A model generated the notes under the pieces. The model did not search any database, was not told where the DNA came from, and saw nothing but the letters and a program-made list of their open reading frames with translations. 46,411 nucleotides of DNA from Mycobacterium tilburgii (GTDB lineage: Bacteria > Actinomycetota > Actinomycetes > Mycobacteriales > Mycobacteriaceae): assembly GCF_902168065.1 (NCBI RefSeq), contig NZ_LR655715.1, positions 1 through 46,411 of the forward strand, read 5' to 3'. A program made the translations under genes and the position numbers. Numbering within the stretch: the first letter of the stretch is position 1; each line of letters opens with the position of its first letter. Below, in pieces: positions 32,041-41,635 of the stretch.

Positions 32041-32136
32041 CGTCGCGACGACGGCAATCGGTAACGTCGCGACGACGGCAATCGGTAACGTCGCGACGAC
32101 GGCAATCGGTAACGTCGCGACGACGGCAATCGGTTA
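32041..32136. repeat. 24-bp tandem repeat, four copies (VNTR-like)
   Basis: Copies start at 32041, 32065, 32089 and 32113. The first three are identical over 24 bases, and the fourth matches for its first 22-23. Each unit is eight codons (LPIAVVAT in the native minus frame). The intact gene has this octapeptide once, so the array arose by expansion within a coding sequence. No spacers are present, so it is not CRISPR. Confidence 0.95.
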
Positions 32137-32250
32137 GGTACGGCTGAACGATCTCGGGCACAGCGGGGTGGAAAACCAAGCCCAACACGATGCCAACCGC
32201 AAGCGCCGCGATGCCGATCATGCGCGCTCCCGTCCGGGGCAGCTGATTTG

Positions 32251-32843
32251 TCACGAAGGCCCAATCTCTTTGGCGAACTTGACTTCTCGTATCGATCCGG
32301 CCTGCAGGGACAGACCGTCGGAAACGGTCACCGTGATGCCGACACCAAAGGAAACCTCTAGCAGCCTAAGCCGCTGCAGCCCGGGGCTGTTGTCGAACAC
32401 GTCTCGCATCGCGTGTGGCGGCCCGACGGCGAGAATCGTGTAGGGCTGCTGGTGGGGTTGTTGTCGACCAGGATCGCTCCTCCGGCCTGGCGGATGGTCA
32501 CTTCGGCCCGACCCGCACGCCACCGACCGAGATGGCCTCCGCACCGCAGGCCCACAGCGAGTTGACGACGAGCTGCAGGTCGCGATCCAGGATGATCTGC
32601 TGACTGCCATTCACCCGCTGCTTGGACACGTCGGAGAGGTTCGGGCAGTTGCTATGCGGTACGCACGCCGGGTTCGACCGAACGCGCCTGGGCGACCGCG
32701 GCGGCATAACCGGGATCGATGTGCTCGGAGAGCAGCGCACGCAGCAGGGACGGCACCGGGATGAGGGTCGGGCGCGTCGCGGCGTGCGCGCTGCGGCCCG
32801 CGTTGGGGTCGTAGTCGCCGAGCAGGCGATCCGGTTCAGCCAT
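32251..32843 (-). pseudogene. DUF881 membrane protein (Rv1823 orthologue), broken by large internal deletions
   Basis: ATG 32843 lies inside the pgsA2 3' end (eight-base overlap). [20 protein letters not shown] and [20 protein letters not shown] are followed by a jump to [14 protein letters not shown] (the transmembrane stretch lost) and a stop. Then [40 protein letters not shown], another small loss and shift, [16 protein letters not shown], and in the last frame [20 protein letters not shown] to [10 protein letters not shown]. About 100 or more residues are missing overall. Non-functional. Confidence 0.87.
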
Positions 32844-33438
32844 GTTCAGCCGCCTGGGTGACCTTCGGCATCCGGCGCAGCACCAGAACCATTTGCACCA
32901 CGTACAGGACGAACGACCACAGGTATGCGTACAGGCCCCAGATCAGAAAGCCCCACCCGCACGCGCCGATGACGCGGCTCCACAGAGCGTCCCATGTTCC
33001 CAGCAAAACGAGTGGGAAGCCGGACATCAAGGCAAACGTGGCGGCCTTGCCGATGTAGGTGACGGACAGCGCAGTCAATCCGCGGCTGCGCAGCAGAGGC
33101 AGCGAGGCCGCCAGCAGTCCGTCGCGCACCAGCAACGTGATGACGAACCACCATGGCACGGTGCCGCTCAGCGCCAGCGCAACCGGGACCGTCACCATGT
33201 ACAGGCGGTCGACCGCGGGATCAAGCAGGACACCCAGCCGCGATGACTGGTTCAGCGTGCGAGCGATTTTGCCGTCGGCCCAGTCGGAGGCGCCGCTGAA
33301 CACCAGGATGGCCACGGCCCACGCGTTGGCGTGGGCAAACACTAGCAGGTAGACGAACACCGGGACGAGCAGCAGGCGGACGGCGCTCAACATGTTGGGC
33401 ACTGTCAGCACCCGGTCTGGTAGCTGATCCTGCTCCAT
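32836..33438 (-). CDS. pgsA2: CDP-alcohol phosphatidyltransferase PgsA2
   Basis: 200 residues from ATG 33438 ([20 protein letters not shown]), preferred by family alignment; a GTG four codons earlier (33450) is possible, and neither has a good ribosome site. The CDP-alcohol motif is complete: D55-G56-xx-A59-R60-x8-G69-xxx-D73-xxx-D77 ([20 protein letters not shown]). Several membrane helices surround it. It transfers a phosphatidyl group from CDP-diacylglycerol to an alcohol; the acceptor (glycerol-phosphate or inositol-type) is not fixed by sequence. Intact, although the overlapping downstream gene is dead. Confidence 0.92.
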   Translation of the reverse strand: MEQDQLPDRVLTVPNMLSAVRLLLVPVFVYLLVFAHANAWAVAILVFSGASDWADGKIARTLNQSSRLGVLLDPAVDRLYMVTVPVALALSGTVPWWFVITLLVRDGLLAASLPLLRSRGLTALSVTYIGKAATFALMSGFPLVLLGTWDALWSRVIGACGWGFLIWGLYAYLWSFVLYVVQMVLVLRRMPKVTQAAEHG

Positions 33439-33504
33439 GAACCGTGACACTAGCCCGGTGACGATGCAGTGAGCGATGGGGACTATGCGGGGAGGCGGGT
33501 CGAG

Positions 33505-35847
33505 CTAGCGGAACACCCCGGGCAGGCTCAGCGTGGACAGCGTGTCGTCGGACAGCGGATTGTCGTTGACCATGTACGTCCACGTCGATGTTGGCCGCGC
33601 CAGCTTGGACAAATCCAGGCCCGGCTCTTCGTCGAGGACGTTCGCGGTTTCGAACGTATGCTGAGCCGCCTCGATGGCGTCGGCGGCCAGCGACGCGAAA
33701 GCGTCGACGGCCAACCGGTGGAATTCGTCAAGCGGGTTCTGCCGGCCCAGCGCGCGCAGGTGGATGCTCTCCCGAATGTCGGCGCGGTAGGCCAGATGGT
33801 CGGCCCAGCCGCGGTCCAGGTGATAGAGCATGATCTGCCGGCAGATCGTTTCCAGCCGCTCCTCGGAGAGACCCTCCGTCTCGGCCAGCTCCTGGTAGCG
33901 CTTCGGTGCCAGCTCGGTGAGTTCTTCACGCGCAGTTGCCGTGCACAGCAACGTGTTACGCCGGTCTACGATGATCGCACGCTGCTGCGCGGTCAGCTGG
34001 TTGTAACGCCAGGTGTTCGCGTGCACGTCCAGCATCCGGCCCTCGGCTACGCGCTGCGCATGGTCGAGCAGCCCAGCGGCCTTGGGGCTCAGTATCTTTC
34101 CGTCCTCGTCGGTCTGCTCGGGCAGTTTGTTGCGGTCGAGGTTGGCGGCGACGACGTCGTCCTCCCAACTCGAGAAGAACACCGACGAGCCCGGGTCGCC
34201 CTGGCGGCCGGCGCGTCCGCGCAGTTGATTGTCCAGTCGCTGAGTGTGATGGCGACCGGTGCCGACGACATGCAACCCGCCCAACTCGGCGACGCGGTCA
34301 TGGTCCGCCTCGTCGGATCCGCCGAGGCGGATATCCGTTCCGCGCCCGGCCATTTGGGTTGACACGGTGACCGCGCCGTACTTGCCCGCCTCGGCGATCA
34401 CCTGGGCTTCCTCGGCGTCGTTCTTGGCGTTGAGCACGACCGCTGGAACGCCGCGGCGCACCAGGCGCTCGTGCAACTCCTCGGACTCCGCCACATCGCG
34501 GGTACCGACCAAAACCGGCTGTCCCGTCTCGTGCACGGCCGCGATGTGCTCGACGATCGCGTCGTTCTTTGCCGCGGCCGTGATGTAGACGTGGTCCGGC
34601 TCGTCCTCGCGAATGTTGGGAGTATTCGGCGGAATTGGCGAAACACCGAGCTGATAGAACTGGCGCAGCTGCTCGCCGGCGGCCAGCGCTGTACCGGTCA
34701 TCCCGCACACGGTGGCGTAGCGCTTGATCAGCGCCTGCACCGTGATGGTATCGAGCACCTCGCCCGTCTCGGTGATCTCGATGCCCTCCTTGGCCTCGAC
34801 GGCCGCCTGCAACCCGTCCGGCCAGCGCTGCAGCTGCGCGATGCGGCCCCGGGAGGCGTTGATCAGATGGACCGCGTTGTCCCGCACGATGTAGTGCACG
34901 TCACGCTGCAACAGCACGTAGGCGTGCAGCGCGACGTTGATCTCGGTGAGCGTGGTGACGACGTGTTCCTCGGAGTACAGGTCGATACCGCCCAGCGCCT
35001 TCTCGACCTTGCGTGCTCCGGCCTCGGTGAGGTGCACGTTGCGGCTGTCGGCGTCGGTGTCGAAGTACTCGTCGGCGTTAGGGGCGCTGACCAGTTCGCC
35101 GACCAGTTTGATGATCTCCAGGCGCGGCGTCTCGCGATGCGTGGTCCCGGCCAGCACCAACGGCACCAGCGCCTCGTCGACCAGCACGGAGTCGGCCTCA
35201 TCGATCAGGGCCACATCGGGATTGGGTGACACCAAGTCGTTGACATCGGTCACCAGCTGATCGCGCAGCACGTCGAAACCGATCTCGTTGACCGAGGCGT
35301 AGGTGACGTCGCAACCGTAGGCCGCGCGGCGCTCCTCGCTCGTCGACTCCCCGGTGATCCAGCCGACCGTCAGCCCCATCGCCTCCAGCAGCGGGCCCAT
35401 CCACTCCGCGTCGCGGCGGGCCAGGTAGTCGTTGATGGTGACGACGTGCACGTGCCGTCCGGCCAGCGCGTACCCGGCGGCCGCAATCGCGCCGGCGAGC
35501 GTTTTACCCTCGCCGGTCGCCATCTCGATCACATCGCCGTCGAGCATGCGCAGCGCGCCCAGCAGCTGAACATCGAAGGGCCGCAGGCCGGTTGTCCGTT
35601 CAGCGGCCTCCCGGGCGAGCGCCAGGAACTGTGCGATGTCTTCGGAGTTGGCGAGAGCGTCGAGGTTGAGCAGGCCGGCCGCTTTGCGCAACTGTTCGTC
35701 TTTGAGGCCAGCGGCTTTATCGTCGTATTCCGACGAGGCGCTGACCTGGGACAGCGAGCGAGAGCGGTTCTTTTCCGTACTTGCGCCGAGCAGTCGCCAG
35801 AATCTGCTGCTCAGTCGGCCAGGTTGGATGCGGGTCGTCTTTGGCAC
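33505..35847 (-). CDS. secA2: Accessory Sec ATPase SecA2
   Basis: 780 residues from GTG 35847. Shorter than SecA1, as in all mycobacterial SecA2, which lack part of the helical wing and the zinc tail. Walker A MATGEGKT at 109-116; DEAD motif [14 protein letters not shown]; helicase-like motifs [43 protein letters not shown] and [20 protein letters not shown] (Arg finger). Powers export of SodA, PknG-linked and other effectors in macrophages. Intact, consistent with an intracellular lifestyle. It starts 35 bases after the dead ilvG stop and precedes pgsA2. Confidence 0.97.
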   Translation of the reverse strand: MPKTTRIQPGRLSSRFWRLLGASTEKNRSRSLSQVSASSEYDDKAAGLKDEQLRKAAGLLNLDALANSEDIAQFLALAREAAERTTGLRPFDVQLLGALRMLDGDVIEMATGEGKTLAGAIAAAGYALAGRHVHVVTINDYLARRDAEWMGPLLEAMGLTVGWITGESTSEERRAAYGCDVTYASVNEIGFDVLRDQLVTDVNDLVSPNPDVALIDEADSVLVDEALVPLVLAGTTHRETPRLEIIKLVGELVSAPNADEYFDTDADSRNVHLTEAGARKVEKALGGIDLYSEEHVVTTLTEINVALHAYVLLQRDVHYIVRDNAVHLINASRGRIAQLQRWPDGLQAAVEAKEGIEITETGEVLDTITVQALIKRYATVCGMTGTALAAGEQLRQFYQLGVSPIPPNTPNIREDEPDHVYITAAAKNDAIVEHIAAVHETGQPVLVGTRDVAESEELHERLVRRGVPAVVLNAKNDAEEAQVIAEAGKYGAVTVSTQMAGRGTDIRLGGSDEADHDRVAELGGLHVVGTGRHHTQRLDNQLRGRAGRQGDPGSSVFFSSWEDDVVAANLDRNKLPEQTDEDGKILSPKAAGLLDHAQRVAEGRMLDVHANTWRYNQLTAQQRAIIVDRRNTLLCTATAREELTELAPKRYQELAETEGLSEERLETICRQIMLYHLDRGWADHLAYRADIRESIHLRALGRQNPLDEFHRLAVDAFASLAADAIEAAQHTFETANVLDEEPGLDLSKLARPTSTWTYMVNDNPLSDDTLSTLSLPGVFR

Positions 35848-35882
35848 AGGTCAACGGTACGCGGTGAGCAGATGACGATTCA

Positions 35883-37539
35883 TCAAGCGAGGTTGGATCG
35901 GCGCGGATACGCTACGGCCGGGTCGGTGAGCACGTAGACCACCGTGGGCAGGCCGCTGGCAAACGCGCGCTCCAGCGCGGACCGCAGCTCGCCGGGCGCG
36001 GACACCAGTTCGCCGTGGCCGCCCAGCGCGCGCACCACCTCGTCGTAGCGGGTGCTCGGGCGTAGCTCGGCCACCACCGAGTAGCCGTAAATCGCCTCCA
36101 TCGGTGCTTCTCCAGACCCCAGATGCCGTTGTTGCCGATCACCGACACGACCGGCACCTGATGGCGCACCAAGGTGTCCCATTCCATGCCGCTGAAGCCG
36201 AAGGCGCCGTCGCCCTGTAGCAGCACAACCTGGCGCCGCGGGTGGGCCAGTTTGGCGGCCAGCGCATAGCCGGGCCCCGAGCCGAGGCAGCCGAACGGGC
36301 CGCTGTCCAGCCAGCACCCCGGCTGGTAGCTGTCGATCACCCGGACGGCGTAGGAACCGAAGTCGCCGGCGTCGACGACGATGATGGCGTCGCGGTCCAG
36401 CATCGGTGCCAATTCGGCGTAGATCCGCATTGGGTGCAGCGGGATTCGGTCGTCGCCCAGCTCGCGCGCCTCCCGGCGGCAGGCCCCGGTTTCGGTCGTG
36501 CGCAGCGTCTCGATCCAGCCGCGGTGGCCGGCGCCGGCCGGGCCGGACAGCGCCGGGAGGATGGTGCCCAGATCGCCGTACACGCCCGCGGCGATCGGCC
36601 CGGGCATGCTCCCGTTCGGGCGAACACGACCGACCACGATGAGCGCAGTGTCGGGGCCGAACACCGTGCCGAAGCCGAGCCGAAAGTCCATCGGGACGAC
36701 GACGGCGACATCGGCCTCGAGCCAGGGCCTGGGACCGCGCCCGCGAGAACGCCAACGGGTGATCGGCGGGCACGACACCGTGGGCCATCCCGTTAATCAG
36801 CACCGGGACCTGCCGCTGTTCGGCGAGCCGCAGTAACGCCGTCTCTCCGTGCCCCCACCAGACGTTGGTGCCGGCCATGATGACCGCTCGCTGCGCCCCG
36901 GACAACAGCGCGGCGGCTTGGTCGAGCGCCTCACTGTCCGGAGCCGGGGCCGGGGGCAGCGTGTGCAGCGCGCCCGCCCGGGCGTCGTCCTCGGACACGG
37001 AGAACACGTGATCGATCGGAAATTCAACGAACCCGACGCCCGAGGGGCCCCGACCGCGGTCCGCAGGGCATCGTCGACGAGACGGCCGGCGTCTTCGGTG
37101 GACGCGGCGGTGGCCACGAAGCGGCTCAATGGAGCCACGACCGGCACGTGGTCGATTTCCTGCAGCGACCCCATGCCCCAGCGCTGTACGGGCGCCCGGC
37201 CACCGAGCACGACCAGCGGTGACTGGTTCTGCTGTGCGGCGGCCATCGCGCTCATGCCGTTGGTGACCGCCGGGGCCCGCGGTCAGCGCGGCCACGCCCG
37301 GAATCCGCGTGATCTTCGACCAGCCCTCGGCGGCGAAGGTCGCGGTTTGCTCGTGCCGGGTGTCGATGAGACGAATGCCCTCTGCACGGCAGCCGTCGTA
37401 GATGGAGAACAGGTGGCCGCCCGACAACGTGAATAGGGTGTTGATGCGTGAATAGGGTGTTGATGCCGCTGGCCTTGAGTCGGCGGACGACGAGACGGCC
37501 GGCGTGGACGATCTGACTGGATGGAGCGTCGATACTCAT
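35883..37539 (-). pseudogene. ilvG: ilvG remnant (thiamine-diphosphate enzyme, acetolactate-synthase-like)
   Basis: ATG 37537-37539 begins [20 protein letters not shown], then [12 protein letters not shown] 19-bp tandem duplication breaks the frame. [20 protein letters not shown] and [19 protein letters not shown] (ThDP glutamate region) follow, then a shift at about 37265. [20 protein letters not shown] and [20 protein letters not shown] precede further shifts at about 37050, 36735 and 36105. The ThDP-Mg motif [16 protein letters not shown] is still visible, as is [17 protein letters not shown]. It ends TGA 35883-35885. At least four frameshifts; dead. Its true reaction is unknown even in M. 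tuberculosis. Confidence 0.9.
37429..37466. repeat. 19-bp perfect tandem duplication in ilvG remnant
   Basis: gtgaatagggtgttgatgc occurs at 37429-37447 and again at 37448-37466. One copy restores GINTLFTLSGGH in frame, so this is a secondary, frame-breaking event. Confidence 0.9.
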
Positions 37540-37632
37540 AACCGCAACCTATCGACCGTCTCGGGTACCTTCGCGGGGAAGCATTCGCCCAGAGGCTCCC
37601 CGGGATGCCTCGATAGCCAGGAGACATCGACG

Positions 37633-39552
37633 TTGGGTCCCACGCTATTCAAGCCATCTATCGACTGGTCGTCAGCGCTGACCGATTCCCTGCAATGGGT
37701 CGCCATCGCTTGGGTGGTGGGCGCCGTGTGCCTGCTGATCGTGCTGGCCGCATTCAGGTATTTCACGCCGTGGGGTCGGCAGTTCTGGCGCATCACCCGC
37801 GGCTACTTCGTCGGCGCGGACAGTGTGAAGGTGTGGGTGATGCTCGGCGTGCTGCTGCTCTCGGTGCTGCTCTCGGTGCGGCTCACGGTGATGCTCAGTT
37901 ACCAGGGCAACGATCTGTACACCGCGGTGCAGAAGGCGGTGCAGGGCATGGCCGCGGGCGACGTCGCCATCAAACGGTCTGGCGTTCATGGCTTTTGGAT
38001 GTCACTGGTGATTTTCAGTGCGCTGGCGACGCTGTATGTAGCGCGGTTCATGGCCGATATCTACCTGACCCAGCGCTTTATCATCGCCTGGCGCATGTGG
38101 CTGACCACTCACCTGACCGACGACTGGCTGGACGGCCGCGCCTACTACCGGGATCTGTTCATCGACCACACGATTGACAACCCGGACCAGCGTATCCAGC
38201 AGGACATCGACATCTTCACCGCCAACGCCGGCGCGACCCCGAACATCCCGTCCAACGGGACGGGCAGCACCCTGCTGTTCGGGGCGGTCAACGCGGTCGC
38301 CTCGGTGATCTCGTTCGCCGCGATCCTGTGGAATTTGTCCGGCGATCTAACGCTGTTCGGGGTGACGTTGCCGCGCGCCATGTTCTGGACGGTGCTGGTG
38401 TATGTGCTGATCGCGACGGTGGTCGCGTTCTGGCTGGGGCGCCCGCTGATTTGGCTGAGCTTCAACAACGAAAAACTCAACGCCGCATTCCGTTACGCCC
38501 TGGTGAGGCTGCGGGATGCCGCCGAGGCGGTCGGTTTCTATCGGGGCGAGCAAGTCGAACGGAGCCAGTTGTGGCGGCGCTTTACCCCAATCATCGACAA
38601 CTACCGCAAGTTCGTCCGCCGGACCATCATTTTCAACGGCTGGAACTGGTCGGTGTCGCAGGCGATCGTCCCGCTGCCGTGGGTGATTCAGGCGCCGCGG
38701 CTGTTCGCCGGCAAGATCGACTTCGGCGATGTGGGCCAGACGGCAACCGCGTTCGGCAACATTCACGACTCGCTGTCGTTCTTCCGGAACAACTACGACG
38801 CGTTCGCCTCGTTCCGGGCCGCAATCCTGCGTCTGCACGGGTTGGTCGACGCCAACGCCCAGGGCCGTGCCCTGCCGGCACTGCTGGTCAAGCCGAGTGA
38901 GGACACTGCCGTGGAACTCGCCCACGTGGAGGCGCGCACGCCGGACGGCGATCAGCTGATCGACTCGCTCGACGTGCAGTTGGACACCGGCGATTCGCTG
39001 GTGATCACCGGACGATCCGGCGCGGGCAAGACCACGCTGCTGCGCAGCCTGGCCGAGTTGTGGCCGTATGCCTCGGGAACGCTGTGCCGCCCGGACGGCG
39101 ACAACGCGACGATGTTCCTGTCGCAGTTGCCGTACGTGCCGCTGGGCACCCTGCGAACCGTTGTGTGCTACCCGAATTCGCCGGAAGACATTCGGGAAGA
39201 CATGTTGCGGGAAACCCTGAACAAGGTGGCGTTGGCCCCGCTCATCGAGCGGCTCGACGAAGAGCGCGACTGGGCCAAGGTGCTTTCCCCCGGTGAGCAG
39301 CAGCGCGTCGCGTTCGCCCGAATACTGCTGACCAAGCCGCGGGCGGTCTTCCTTGATGAGGCCACCTCCGCGCTCGACGAGGGCCTGGAGTTCGCGCTGT
39401 ATCAGCTGCTGCGCAGCGAACTACCGGACTGCGTGGTGGTCAGCGTCAGCCACCGCCACACCGTCGAGCAGCACCACGACCAAGAGCTGCAATTGCTCGG
39501 CGGCGGGCAATGGCGCCTCGGGCCGGTCGGCTCGCGGCCCAGGGAGGTTTAG
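37633..39552 (+). CDS. bacA: BacA-like ABC transporter (Rv1819c orthologue), vitamin B12/peptide uptake
   Basis: 639 residues from TTG 37633 ([12 protein letters not shown]), chosen because AGGAG is nine bases upstream and the length equals M. tuberculosis Rv1819c; the frame is open to 37504 but that part overlaps the ilvG start. An SbmA/BacA-like membrane domain (about 1-380) with helices near 20-40, 70-95, 130-150, 225-245 and 265-285 includes [20 protein letters not shown]. The ATPase domain has Walker [11 protein letters not shown] (about 460), signature LSPGEQQR (about 551) and Walker [15 protein letters not shown]. Rv1819c imports cobalamin, bleomycin and antimicrobial peptides and supports chronic infection. 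Intact. Confidence 0.95.
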   Translation: MGPTLFKPSIDWSSALTDSLQWVAIAWVVGAVCLLIVLAAFRYFTPWGRQFWRITRGYFVGADSVKVWVMLGVLLLSVLLSVRLTVMLSYQGNDLYTAVQKAVQGMAAGDVAIKRSGVHGFWMSLVIFSALATLYVARFMADIYLTQRFIIAWRMWLTTHLTDDWLDGRAYYRDLFIDHTIDNPDQRIQQDIDIFTANAGATPNIPSNGTGSTLLFGAVNAVASVISFAAILWNLSGDLTLFGVTLPRAMFWTVLVYVLIATVVAFWLGRPLIWLSFNNEKLNAAFRYALVRLRDAAEAVGFYRGEQVERSQLWRRFTPIIDNYRKFVRRTIIFNGWNWSVSQAIVPLPWVIQAPRLFAGKIDFGDVGQTATAFGNIHDSLSFFRNNYDAFASFRAAILRLHGLVDANAQGRALPALLVKPSEDTAVELAHVEARTPDGDQLIDSLDVQLDTGDSLVITGRSGAGKTTLLRSLAELWPYASGTLCRPDGDNATMFLSQLPYVPLGTLRTVVCYPNSPEDIREDMLRETLNKVALAPLIERLDEERDWAKVLSPGEQQRVAFARILLTKPRAVFLDEATSALDEGLEFALYQLLRSELPDCVVVSVSHRHTVEQHHDQELQLLGGGQWRLGPVGSRPREV

Positions 39553-41025
39553 CGCGCCTTCGCTGCCGCGGCGGCGTGCGCTCCGGCGCGGCGCCCGAAG
39601 AACGACCCCTCGCCCAGCTGCGTGCCGCTGGCATAGCCCTTGCCGTCCTAGGCAATGTTGGATGCGCACGCCGCCGTCGCGTACAGGCCCGGCACCACCG
39701 TGCCGTCCACACGCAACACCTCGCCGTCCACCGAGGTGGCCAACCCGCCGATGGTGAACCCCGAGTACATGGCCCGCCCCAGCGACAGGTCGAAAACCGC
39801 CCACGGTCCATGATCTTGCGGCGCAAGGTATTCCGGTTGCTTGTGGAAGTCCGGATCTTCACCCTGCGAATTCGTTGTAGCGATCCGGTGTCGCCTTGAG
39901 GTTGCCGCTAGGAATGCCCAGCGCCTCCTCGATTTCGGCGACGGTCTCATATCCGTCCAGGAACCGGATCAACGGCATCTCGGGCATCTCGGTGTGCGCT
40001 TCGTCGACGATCAGGTACGCGGTTTGGTCCGGCTGCTCCAGCACGAACGCGGAGGTGCGCTAGTGGTAGGAGTCTTCGGTGACAAAACGCTTACCGTCCT
40101 TGTTGACGATCACCCCCGTCAGCAGGACGGCGAGCGGATAGGCCGCCGCCGTGATGAACAGTTCGTCCATGTACTTGGCCGCGCCGCCCGTGGAGATGCC
40201 CATCCGGATGCCCAGCCCGTCGTCGTTCGGGTTGCCCAGGATGTAGGGCGCCAACCGTGCCGTGATGCTTGGTTTTCCGCTCCTGAGCCAGCGCGGGCGT
40301 GTGCTCGGCGACCATCTCGGCGTTCATCGCGAAGCCGCCCGCGGCAATGATGACCGACTTTGCTTTGATCGCAGCGGTTTCGGCGAAATGCTTCCACACG
40401 ACGCCGACCACCGCGCCGGCGTCGTCGAGCACCAGATTGGTCGCCCCGGTCTCGTAGCGCACCTGCACGCCCAGATCGGCGGCACGCTTGACCAACAGGT
40501 CGATCACTATGGCGGCGCCAACCAGCTCGCCGGGCACCGGCACCGAGTAACCGCGTGGCGCGGGCTTGGCCTGTTCGCAGAAGGGCCAGACCTTCTCGTT
40601 GCCGGTGTAGCTCAAGCCCTCGGTTCCCGGCGGCACCAACACCTTGCCCGGATAGTAGCTGCGCTCGAACTGAAAGCGCAGATCCTCCAGCCAGTTGAAA
40701 TGCTCGACGCTGCCGTCGCAGTACGCGCGAATCTTCTCGTGATCGGGCGCGCGGGAGACCGCGACAAGGTACTTGTACATCTCCTCGGGCGAGTCGTCGT
40801 GCCCGGTGGCCTGCTGCACCGCCGTGCCCCGCCCAGGTAGAAATGGCTCCCGGCCATGGCGGTGGTGCCACCGGCCGCGGCGGCCCGCTCGAGCACCAAC
40901 ACCCACGCGCCTGCGGCCGCCGCGCATCCACCGCCGATGCCGAAGCCGATCACCAGGACGTCGACGTCGTCCGACCAGGACTGCACGCTGTCCACCGGAA
41001 CGGTTGCCGGGATTTCGGTGCTCAT
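39549..41025 (-). pseudogene. FAD-binding dehydrogenase (Rv1817 orthologue; flavoprotein) remnant
   Basis: ATG 41025 begins MSTEIPATVPVDSVQSWSDD, then VDVLVIGFGIGGGCAA (FAD Rossmann motif, shortened) and VLVLERAAAAGGTTAMAGSH. A shift follows, then GTAVQQATGHDDSPEEMYKY, FQFERSYYPGKVLVPPGTEG and KSVIIAAGGFAMNAEMVAEH. Shifts come at about 40255, a TAG at 40062, another shift at about 39870, and a TAG at about 39648 after YATAACASNIA. The last codons GKGYASGTQLGEGSFFGRRA reach TAA 39549-39551, overlapping the converging bacA stop. The family resembles 3-ketosteroid dehydrogenase/fumarate reductase flavoproteins. No PE_PGRS33 lies between this and bacA, unlike M. tuberculosis. Confidence 0.88.
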
Positions 41026-41075
41026 GGGCGCCACTCCATTCTCATCGCCGGGCCGGGCATCGTAGCCGGCAGGGC

Positions 41076-41165
41076 TCACCGTTGCTGCTCCTGCTTGATG
41101 TGGTCGTAGAACGCCTTCATGTCGGGCGAGATGTAGGCGATCTCCAGGTACGGAACACCGGACTG
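41076..41165 (-). pseudogene. C-terminal fragment of an unidentified gene
   Basis: Just upstream of the flavoprotein remnant the minus strand reads GVPYLEIAYISPDMKAFYDH then IKQEQQR and TGA 41076-41078, with G/C-rich third positions. I do not know the family. It probably is the tail of a gene that lay between the TetR gene and the flavoprotein and was removed by deletion; its other end joins non-coding DNA next to the TetR stop. Confidence 0.4.
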
Positions 41166-41174
41166 TGGCGTTCG

Positions 41175-41539
41175 TCAATGCTGGGCGAGCATGTCCACCA
41201 GCAGCCGCAGCTGGATGTCGAAGACCGCTTCCGGGTCGGTCAGCGTGCCGGCGTCGTATTGTCCGAACACCTCGAAGCTGATCGCACCCACCACCCCCGC
41301 CCAGAACAAAAAGCACTTGGCCATGACGGCGTCGTCGCACGGAAACCCGAATTCGTGCCGAATTCGATCGAAGTCCGACGACATAGGTTGTGGCACAACG
41401 ACATTCGCCAGCCTTGTGTCGCCGGTGGTGATTCCCGCGGCGATCGTGTCGAAGACGGCGCCGATCACGCGGGTGCCGACCGCTACGGTGCGCTCGGGTG
41501 GTGCGTGATATCCGGGCACCGGACTGCCGTCTGACACAA
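41175..41539 (-). pseudogene. TetR-family repressor (Rv1816 orthologue) lacking its DNA-binding domain
   Basis: The start is preserved: TTG 41539 followed by codons for Cys-Gln-Thr, as at the M. tuberculosis Rv1816 start. Four codons in, about 115 codons are deleted, including the whole helix-turn-helix. The reading then resumes out of frame in the ligand domain: GSPVPGYHAPPERTVAVGTR, VIGAVFDTIAAGITTGDTRL, PQPMSSDFDRIRHEFGFP, FLFWAGVVGAISFEVFGQYD, to TGA 41175-41177. No DNA-binding product is possible, yet two operator-like palindromes remain upstream. In M. tuberculosis Rv1816 changes alter expression of envelope genes. Confidence 0.9.
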
Positions 41540-41541
41540 AC

Positions 41542-41556
41542 GAGAACACTGCTCTT
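41542..41556. promoter_or_regulatory. Operator-like palindrome, site 1 (near TetR start)
   Basis: GAGAACACTGCTCTT, an inverted repeat around a central C with one mismatched pair, three bases upstream of the TetR start codon. Same motif as site 2. Confidence 0.6.
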
Positions 41557-41585
41557 GCTTTTGCGCGTGGCACCATTACCAGCAA

Positions 41586-41602
41586 TGAGAGCACTGCTCT
41601 CA
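41586..41602. promoter_or_regulatory. Operator-like palindrome, site 2 (34 bases before the nitroreductase-like gene)
   Basis: TGAGAGCACTGCTCTCA is a perfect 17-bp palindrome. Two copies of AGARCAcTGCTCT within a 100-base divergent gap between a TetR gene and its neighbour is the usual layout of a TetR autoregulatory operator pair. Confidence 0.7.
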
Positions 41603-41635
41603 AATCGTCGCGGGAGCATGCGGAAAGGACCCTCA

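Larger units (their letters stand above)
31796..32254 (-). pseudogene. Small basic membrane protein (DUF1290, Rv1824 orthologue) scrambled by tandem repeats
   Basis: Starts GTG 32254 (MTNQLPRTGARMIGIAALAV, membrane helix GIVLGLVFHPAVPE) overlapping the Rv1823 stop by four bases. After VQPYL one base is inserted and the LPIAVVAT codons are present four times instead of once, read out of frame. The native frame (VFGGLRAYLERIFDPKVFVV, VYVGDQLVVGTQLSTALIV) continues until a second 19-bp duplication at 31847-31884, whose net length restores the frame for RIFG-like IFGNAAALRRRLFGA and TAG 31796-31798. The reading frame stays open for 152 codons, but the middle 95 or so residues are nonsense, so two membrane helices are lost. 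Confidence 0.85.

Noticed and set aside
32041..32136. CRISPR-like array
   Set aside because: Repeats abut with no spacers, and the unit is part of a coding sequence; it is a tandem repeat.
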